64,000 nucleotides of DNA from positions 623,843,740-623,907,739 of the forward strand of contig NC_081415.1 in NCBI RefSeq assembly GCF_030272615.1, written 5' to 3'. Under the pieces are notes generated by a model that had not been told where the DNA came from, searched no databases, and saw only the letters and a program-made list of their open reading frames with translations. This document shows positions 57,651 to 64,000 of this stretch, piece after piece. Every line of letters begins with the position of its first letter. Within the stretch, counting starts at the first letter, position 1. The DNA comes from Cryptomeria japonica (taxonomy: Eukaryota; Streptophyta; Pinopsida; Cupressales; Cupressaceae). A program made the translations under genes and the position numbers.

Positions 57651-59998
57651 TCAGTTTAGGAATTAAGCTTGAATTAATAATTGAAATGGAATTGAAAATA
57701 GAACTAAAATGGAATACTTGCTCTCATGAAATTCAATAGATCTCTCTATGGTGTAACTGAGAGCTCACATATAATCTCCCAGGTTACCAAATGAGGTCAG
57801 TAAACTTCCTTTTATACCTAAACATCGATTAAATGTTTAAATTTTGGAAGCAATCCAAAATGAAGCCAAATTCTCCACCCACATTAGGTGACCATTGTGA
57901 GGTCCCATTTTGGGTCCTAATTGGGAGGACCAACGCACCCAAGACATCTTGGTCTTGTCAATTAGGACTCAAATTAGGACTATGGTTTAGTTAGGAGCTT
58001 AAAATGGAGACTTCAAGATGATATGGGGAACTTTAAGATACACACTAAGAATTGGAGGCTAGAAAACCAAGATGAGGGATAGGCAGGGATGAAATTTTTT
58101 AAGGATACAATTTATGACACTACATATAGCCCCCACTTTAGTAGGAGTATGAACCTATGTCCATACTCACAGTAAAGTACAAAGTCACTTTGAAAAAAAT
58201 TCATGAAGATACCAAAAAGACAAGACACACCAATGGCCCAAGGACATAGGAATGTAACATGTACCAAACATGTCATGGTCTGTGAACAAAGTGTACAAAG
58301 AAAGTCTTGTGGTGTATGCGTGAATTTTAATATTGAGTAGAGTGTATGCACCTACATTAATGCAAATGCATATGCCTTATACAATAAATATCTTGATGGT
58401 AGCATACGTGCATAAAAAATACAAGTACATTTGCACAATGCGATGCCCCCAAGAAACGACAAATCCAAGGGAAATGGTCACAAAACATATAGGAAAAATC
58501 ATATAAGGAACCCACTAGCTAAGGTCAGTATGCACTTTTGATAAATAATATGTATCAATAATAATTGCATTGAATCCAACTCATCCCCAAAGGTAGTGGA
58601 ACTATGAACACAATGGAGGAATAGCACATAATATTAACAAACAAATGTATTTCTAAGTCAATATGGAAGAAACCAAAAGAAGATCTCAATGATTTTCATT
58701 ATCCTAAAGTAGACAACACAAAGGAACATTTATGAACAATAGCACATGTATGACATAACATTGATATGAAATATAGAAGAATTGAGATACAAATATGGGA
58801 AAGTCACAATAGATTTGACCTGTTTATTATCTTGCACCAATTGAGTGAAAATGGTAATCCAAAGAGAACCTAACATAACATAGAGACATATCAAGAAACA
58901 CATCATGAGGAAAGAACATTATGCACAAGGAAACACATGCAATAATCTATAGTATGAATGAAGATAATCAAGCAAATCATCCACCTCCCAAGATTTATTA
59001 ACATCATTTAGAGATGGTGGACAAGATGCAAGAGGATCAACTCTGAGAATGATATATGAAACTACTACAAGTTCTAAACAAGGACCATTCTCTAATTATG
59101 TGTCACTTTGTTTGTCACTAGGAGTTAGGATTAAATCTTTTGAAAAGTGTGAATATTATTCATGATTAATCTCAACATGTTCATACATATCGTCAAAATC
59201 ATTAGGGTCATCATTTTTATAATGAACAACATTATTATCACCATCCATATCATCATCTAAATTAATCATAATAAGATATCTAACACAAAAATAAATTGAA
59301 CCATCATTTTTATTAGGAATATTTAGTTTTGGTGATTTGAGTTGAACTTCCTCCCTAGGGTTAGGCAAAGTTTGGACAAATGGTCTAACTAAGTCAATAT
59401 TTGATATCTTCAATGAGGAAATGGTTTGGGAAGAAATTTCACAAGCCTTGGCATGACATCTTAGTCAACGTTCTCTCCCACAATGATTTCTTTTAGTTTT
59501 ACTCAAGACTTGTGAAGGTTGAGTATCATTCAATATAGGCTAATTTTATTTTCTTTTATGGAGAGGAATGGAATGTGACCCACTAATTTGAGAGATACTA
59601 GATTCTAGGAATTTTCATTTATAAGATATATTAGGTGGGACCGCAACACATATACGACGATTAGAATGTGTAGGAAGAAGACTAGGTCCAAGGTGAAGAC
59701 AAGGAATATCCATTGGTGAAGGATCTCTAGGTTTACTTAAGGCCATTATCATATTAGATTTCCATTTTTTATAAGATCTAAAAAGAGCATCCTCTCTATG
59801 ATTTAGAGGTTTAGGTTGTTTAGGCCAAAAAGTAATCAAGGGTGAAATTTCCACACTTCATTGTGGGTTGGTAAAGGCTATTATTAATTGTAATAATATT
59901 CCCATTGTGAGGGAATTTCAAACACTTATGGATTGTAGAAGGTATAAATTTCATGGAAGAGATCCAAGGATGGCCCAACTTCCAAGGATTAATGAAGC
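57651..59998 (-). mobile_element. Gypsy-1, 3' end of a minus-strand Ty3/gypsy-like element
   Basis: On the minus strand the sequence TAAAGTGGGGGCTATA (58125-58140) is followed by TGTAGTGTCATAAATTGTATCC (58124 downward). A GTGGGGG tract next to a TGTAGTGTC-type LTR start is typical of long plant gypsy elements. The LTR would occupy about 57650-58124; its left end is not certain. To the right, minus-strand open pieces at 59156-59413 and 59615-59860 look like polyprotein fragments (FVQTLPNPREEVQLKSPKLN; DDMYEHVEINHE) but carry no catalytic motif I can name. 58140-59155 is non-coding. Confidence 0.5.
59156..59860 (-). pseudogene. Gypsy-1 polyprotein fragments, function not assigned
   Basis: Two separated open pieces on the minus strand. 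The right one (59615-59854) contains EISPLITFWPKQPKPLNHRE and DIPCLHLGPSLLPTH. The left one (59156-59413) ends in a strongly acidic stretch, NLDDDMDGDNNVVHYKNDDP. They lie about 1 kb upstream of the gypsy polypurine tract, where gypsy pol or an extra ORF would be. Stops and probably frameshifts separate them. No RT, integrase or protease motif is visible, so the link to gypsy is by position and composition only. Confidence 0.35.
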
Positions 59999-60429
59999 TG
60001 ATATGTCATGTAGTTGACATAACAACTATGTAGCTAACATATCATGTAGTTGATATGTAATGTAGTTGATATATCATGTAGTTGATATATCATGTACCTG
60101 ATATATCATGTAGTTGATATCATGTAGCTGATATATGTTCCATACAACTACATAACATCTATATCAACTTATATCAACTGCTTAGCATATAACAACTTCT
60201 TGACCAATAAATCTCACAAAAGATAGAGCGGAAGACATATAACCTTCAACCAGAACTATTACTAGGTAGAATGCTTCTTCATCTATTTTTATGATCACAA
60301 AATTACATAGCACTTTTCATCATGTATAATATAGCACAACCAGGCCACAAGGTTATATGTGGACTAGCCAAACCACATCTGAACCAACAAGTTTGACATT
60401 AATGAAAATATAATATTGTGTTTACAACA
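59999..60429 (-). repeat. Copia-6 3' LTR
   Basis: Ends TGTTTACAACA directly before ATCTCCCCCTTTG (minus-strand polypurine tract CAAAGGGGGAGAT, 60430-60442), so the LTR/internal border is well supported. The left end is placed at TGATATGTCATG (59999) by the TG rule only. The left third of the LTR is the 16 bp minisatellite. Confidence 0.5.
60002..60137. repeat. 16 bp minisatellite (GTTGATATATCATGTA)n
   Basis: About eight imperfect units of GTTGATATATCATGTA; variants start with CCTG or GCTG and one unit is 14 bp. ATATATCAT/ATGATATAT is nearly self-complementary, so the array could form hairpins. Confidence 0.9.
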
Positions 60430-61113
60430 ATCTCCCCCTTTGTCATTGATAGGAACACTTGTGCATAATAATAAAAATAATTCTCCCCCATTGACATAAA
60501 GGACATAGGTTTATTTATTATCTATACATATTTGTAATCTTCCTCTATCAACAACATTTCTTCAAAACTAAGACCCAAAAAGATCTCCAACCTTTTAACA
60601 TATTACCCACCAAAAATTAATTTTTAAAAGATTGTTAGTCTTTCTTTAAAGATTGTTATCCTTTCTTAGTAGTCCAAATTTTCTTTTACTATTCTCTAAG
60701 ACATGCAAGGAATGAATCCCATGAACCTATTGTAGATGAGATAACTCGATTCTAACATTTGTATGGAAGACAAAACTCTACTGCATTATCAAAGGTGTTC
60801 AAGTTCTTTAAATCTTGTTCCACCTTTTATGCAACCTCCAAAAGTCTAATAAGAGAGGGCAACTATAATTCAACTACTTCCTTAAGAGAACAAATTTTTT
60901 TCTTTAATTTATCTCTTTGTTGGAGCAAGGATAATTGTCAATCGAGGTGACTAATCTTGGCTGTAACAATACCATCATTGTCCTTGTATACATCAAATGA
61001 ACTGGATAAACTAGTAATCCTTGTGGTGCAGGAGCACCTCATCAACAAGATATTCATGACCCTAAAGATGAAGACTATGATCATTAGGATGTTTTAGAGT
61101 GTCTTGTGTTTCA
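60430..61113. other. Copia-6 3' leader and unassigned DNA
   Basis: Has the polypurine tract (60430-60442) and a second purine run (TTCTCCCCCATTGAC at about 60481), the same double-tract layout as the other copia elements. No pol sequence follows, so Copia-6 is truncated. No gene is supported. Confidence 0.5.
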
Positions 61114-62536
61114 TGTATGCCAATAAACCCCACCATGTAAGCCCATGCCACCAATTAGGCAATTTGAGAAGCCAATTGGGACAATATGGTAAAAAGGGGT
61201 AATAGATGGTTTAGATTCATGTTTAATAGATTTTAGACATGTTTTATGTGTTTTTGGCTGGTCCATGTGTGTGGATCCCAACCTTAGGAAGTATGACAAC
61301 TTTGTGAGCAAAATTGCAAAAATGCAATTTCTGGAAAAATGCAACTTTTGAGTGCAAAAGTGCAACCTTTCGTAATTCGGTTGGGGGAAGCCTTAAATGG
61401 CTCCAACCTACTCCAAACTTGGTGGGAAACCATTCGAGAGTTTTATAAGCCTTGTGAGCTTGATTCCCAAGGTGGGTGTTGTTGGAGTTTGAGTTTATGA
61501 AGCAATAACATTCAAAATACTTTAGTTTTCCTAGAAATTTTGAGTTTGCAAGTGTCGTACATGACTGTACGGATTGGTTTGAACCACAAAATCCATGTAG
61601 CAGATAGGGTCATGAATTAGTTTTCTTTTTCTGGTGGTCTGAGTTCTTAACTATTTTGGAGTAGAGAGAACCCTTCATTTTTCTGACTGTGACCCGAAAA
61701 TTAAGGGTTTGGAGAGGGTTTTGAACCAAAATGGCTTTATCTTGCACTCTGATCCATTAGAAGACTCTTCCTTTGGAGGGATGCAAGATAATCCTTTTTA
61801 TTTTAGTGATTTTATGTTTTTTTGCAGGGGAGACCTTGTTGTGTGGAGAAATGAACAGATTTAGGTAGGCATTTCTATGTGACTACCTAGGGCAAGTTTT
61901 AGGACAATCATCATATTTTGTCTTAGCGATGGATTCTAGGTTTGCAACCCTATAATTAGACATTATCAATATCCCCTACATGAATATTAATTTTATTCTT
62001 CATTTGGTATACCGGTAAAGATAGTTGCTTTGGAAAATAGGGCTAATTGCCCTTATTAGGTCTCTTAGCCTCTAGAGGGAGTAGACCTTATATTTGCAGA
62101 TCTCACCAAAAAACTTTTGGGATTAGTATAAATCCCAAAAGGGTATCTGAAATACCAATTTGTTTTTATGGGTGTGTGGAATATTTTTGAGTTAAGGCCA
62201 AAACACCGGTATAAAAGGGCTACTAGCTAAAGGGGTAGGTTTACAAAGTAGGTATAAGATTTGATGCCCAAGATCAAAACCAGTATTTGAAAGAGGTCTT
62301 AGATGTTATGTGTGGACCAAATACAAAATCCCAAGGAATAGGGATCACTGGTAAGGTATTTTTGAAGAGTTGATGCCTTTTACTCATCTTGAGTAAGCCC
62401 ATGGCTAGTGAGTGTCTGAGTAGTTTCATCCAAGGTGTAGAGTCCTTCCTTGCAGCACCCTTGTGAGTAGTTGAAGGGTCACTAGCCTAACCTTATTTGG
62501 GCTTGTTATTAGGAGTTTTGGTAGGCCTCTGCATCA
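61114..62536 (+). repeat. Gypsy-2 5' LTR
   Basis: The right end is firm: ...CTCTGCATCA directly before an iMet primer site. A TATA-like GGTATAAAAGGGC is at about 62209, about 330 bp from the LTR end, as expected. The left end (TGTATGCCAATAAACC at 61114) is a guess from the TG rule; the 3' LTR is outside the window, so it cannot be tested here. Confidence 0.65.
62209..62221 (+). promoter_or_regulatory. TATA-like element in the Gypsy-2 LTR
   Basis: GGTATAAAAGGGC, a good TATA consensus, in the position expected for the U3/R border. Confidence 0.55.
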
Positions 62537-62538
62537 AG

Positions 62539-62550
62539 TGGTATCAAAGC
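62539..62550 (+). other. Gypsy-2 primer binding site (tRNA-iMet type)
   Basis: TGGTATCAAAGC, one base from the TGGTATCAGAGC complement of plant initiator tRNA-Met, two bases after the LTR. Confidence 0.88.
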
Positions 62551-62586
62551 AAAGGAGTGTCATTTGGAAGAGAAGGAGAAGCCAAA

Positions 62587-64000
62587 ATGTTGGAAGAAGA
62601 AGGATCACATGAGGCACCTTCAAGAATGATTAATGCAGAATTGAATGTCCTGGTGAAGAAGCATATGGCATAGGGAAGAGAAGTTAGGGTTGAGAATCAG
62701 GCCTTGAGGAATGAGATGGACCAGTTGAAGGACAGAGTGGAGAGGGGAGAGGGGAGAGAGAGACTATGGAGAAGAAGGGGATGAAGAGGAGATCCCTATG
62801 CAGGAAGAGTTAGAGGAACTTGTAGACAAGAGACCCCTAATGAGTGTCCTCAAGTCCATGGAGAGAATAACAATGGATGTGAAGATGGATTTACCAGTAT
62901 TTATAGGCAAGATGGAGCCTGGCACTGTGATGGAGTGGATAGACTCCTTGGACAATTTTTTTGAAAGTGAAGACATACTAGACCACTAGAGGGTGAAGAT
63001 GGCTCAATCCAAAATGAAAGGGGCTGCACTAACTTTGTGGAATTTCATCCAAGATGAGAGGGTGAAAGAGGGAAAGAGAAGAATAGCTACATGGAAGAAG
63101 ATGAATTCTTTGGTGAAAGAAACCTATGTTCCAGTGGATTACAATATCCAATTGCATAGGAGGAGAAAATTTGAAACAAAAGGAGATGGACGTGAGTTCC
63201 TATACCGATGAGTTAATGAAGTTATGTGTGAGGAATAAGGTGAAAGAGAGTGAAGATGAGAAGGTGGCAAGGTATCTCAATGGGTTAAGATTTACAATCC
63301 AGGAAGAGTTGAATCTCCACACCCTAGAGATAGTCCAAAAGTGTTTTCAATTGGCACTCAAGGTGGAGGAGAAGTTGAAGAGAAGGTAGGATCAGAATGG
63401 TGGAGGTAAAGGGAGACAATAGAGAGGAGGGAGAGGCCCTTTTAGAGGTAGAGGAAATGGTTTTGGTTATCATGGAGACTCCAATCAAGAAGGCAATAGA
63501 GGAGAGAGTAGTTACAACCATGGAGGAGGCTACAATCCAAGAGCGAGCTTTAAGGGTAGAAGACCACCCTCTAGAGGGAGATCCCAAGGTAGAGGACCTC
63601 CTAGGTGGTACAACTATAATCAGGAAGGGCATATGGCCAATAGGTGTCCGAAGAAGGCTTCTACCTCCATGGGAGAAAGGAGAAGCAATTTGGTGCATGA
63701 ATTTGATTGTCAAAGTGTGGCAAGTGCAATTACTTATCAAAGTGTGAATGCTCCTGATAGTTATGGATATCGTGAAAGAGGAGAAGCCCTGATGATGAGG
63801 AGAGTAGTAACCACCATGAAAGTACCTGACAAGGAGCCTACACAAAGGAAATCTCTTTTCAAAACCACTTGCAAGGCAAGAGGAAAGGTATGCAAGGTTC
63901 TGATACACTCTGGTTCCACTAAAAATTTTGTATCACTTGAAATGGTAGAAAAGCTTAAACTTAGGAAGTTGCCTCACCCATATCCCTATAAGGTATCATG
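62587..64000 (+). pseudogene. Gypsy-2 gag and start of protease, frameshifted
   Basis: Reading starts at the ATG at 62587 (MLEEEGSHEAPSRMINAELN), with a TAG near 62672. A retrotransposon-gag domain follows across 62860-63390: KMDLPVFIGKMEPGTVMEWI, DNFFESEDI, KMKGAALTLWNFIQ, then, after a frame change near 63150, VSSYTDELMKLC and VARYLNGLRFTIQEELNLHT with LALKVEEKLKR. A Gly/Arg-rich linker (63400-63600) leads to the zinc knuckle YNYNQEGHMANRC (about 63605-63650), where the first two Cys are Tyr. The protease start KVLIHSGSTKNFVSLEMVEK (about 63895) has His for the catalytic Asp of LIDSGS. Gag would package element RNA and protease would cut the polyprotein; both are inactivated here. The ORF continues past the window. 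Confidence 0.85.

Larger units (their letters stand above)
62537..64000 (+). mobile_element. Gypsy-2, 5' part of a plus-strand Ty3/gypsy element
   Basis: Internal region of a gypsy element (LTR 61114-62536) containing primer site, gag and the start of protease, cut by the right edge of the window. Gag resembles that of chromovirus-type plant gypsy elements. The RT and integrase needed to confirm the lineage would lie beyond 64000. Confidence 0.85.

Noticed and set aside
60002-60137. CRISPR-like regular repeats
   Set aside because: Units are head-to-tail without spacers and the genome is a plant's; it is a minisatellite.
63324-63908. 194-codon minus-strand open frame
   Set aside because: It is antisense to the Gly/Arg-rich linker and zinc knuckle of Gypsy-2 gag; the Ser/Leu-rich composition is the mirror of that purine-rich sequence.

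Overview
This window reads as nuclear DNA of a land plant, probably a seed plant with a large, gene-poor genome. The signs are plant-type LINEs with a DUF4283-like ORF1 and a C-terminal RNase H, Ty1/copia and Ty3/gypsy elements primed by initiator tRNA-Met, plant telomere-type TTTAGGG motifs, and a plant BRH1-type RING-H2 gene. A gymnosperm fits the density and age of the insertions, but that is inference. I found no rRNA, tRNA, CRISPR or bacterial-type feature. Almost everything is transposon-derived and broken by stops and frameshifts; the one convincing host gene is the RING-H2 gene at 46041-46532 (minus).

Layout, left to right. 1-1950: two minus-strand LINE remnants (A1, then A2). 1951-37410: a plus-strand LINE (B) that jumped into the RT region of A2. 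Its coding part is at 1951-8109 and its poly(A) end at about 37410, with a 16-19 bp target duplication at both ends. Between those ends lie a 1 kb TA/CATA microsatellite (8130-9135), the plus-strand Copia-1 (9692-16893), an unclassified block with one 156-codon ORF (16894-20470), and a non-autonomous LTR element with about 3 kb LTRs (20471-36730, target duplication ATTAC). That element itself holds the minus-strand Copia-2 (24832-32522, target duplication GGATC), which carries three LTR segments instead of two.

37431-39705: the rest of LINE-A2, then a degraded Copia-5 RT/RNase H with its 3' LTR. 40224-41050: a minus-strand LINE ORF1 remnant. 41051-46040: AT-rich sequence without genes apart from a 167 bp tandem duplication. 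46041-46532: the RING-H2 gene, with 40 bp repeats carrying telo-box motifs just upstream. 48576-56913: an old LTR (Copia-4) split by the minus-strand Copia-3 (49786-56495, target duplication GACTA/AACTA). 57650-60000: a minus-strand gypsy 3' end (Gypsy-1). 59999-61113: the 3' end of a minus-strand Copia-6 with a 16 bp minisatellite in its LTR. 61114-64000: the 5' LTR and gag of a plus-strand Gypsy-2 that runs off the window.

The insertion order follows from the nesting: LINE-A2; then LINE-B and LINE-A1; then Copia-1 and the large LTR element; then Copia-2. LTR pairs that I compared by eye differ at roughly one site in ten, mostly transitions, so none of these insertions looks recent. In-frame stops are often TAG where a related copy has CAG or TGG, which suggests decay by deamination of methylated cytosine.
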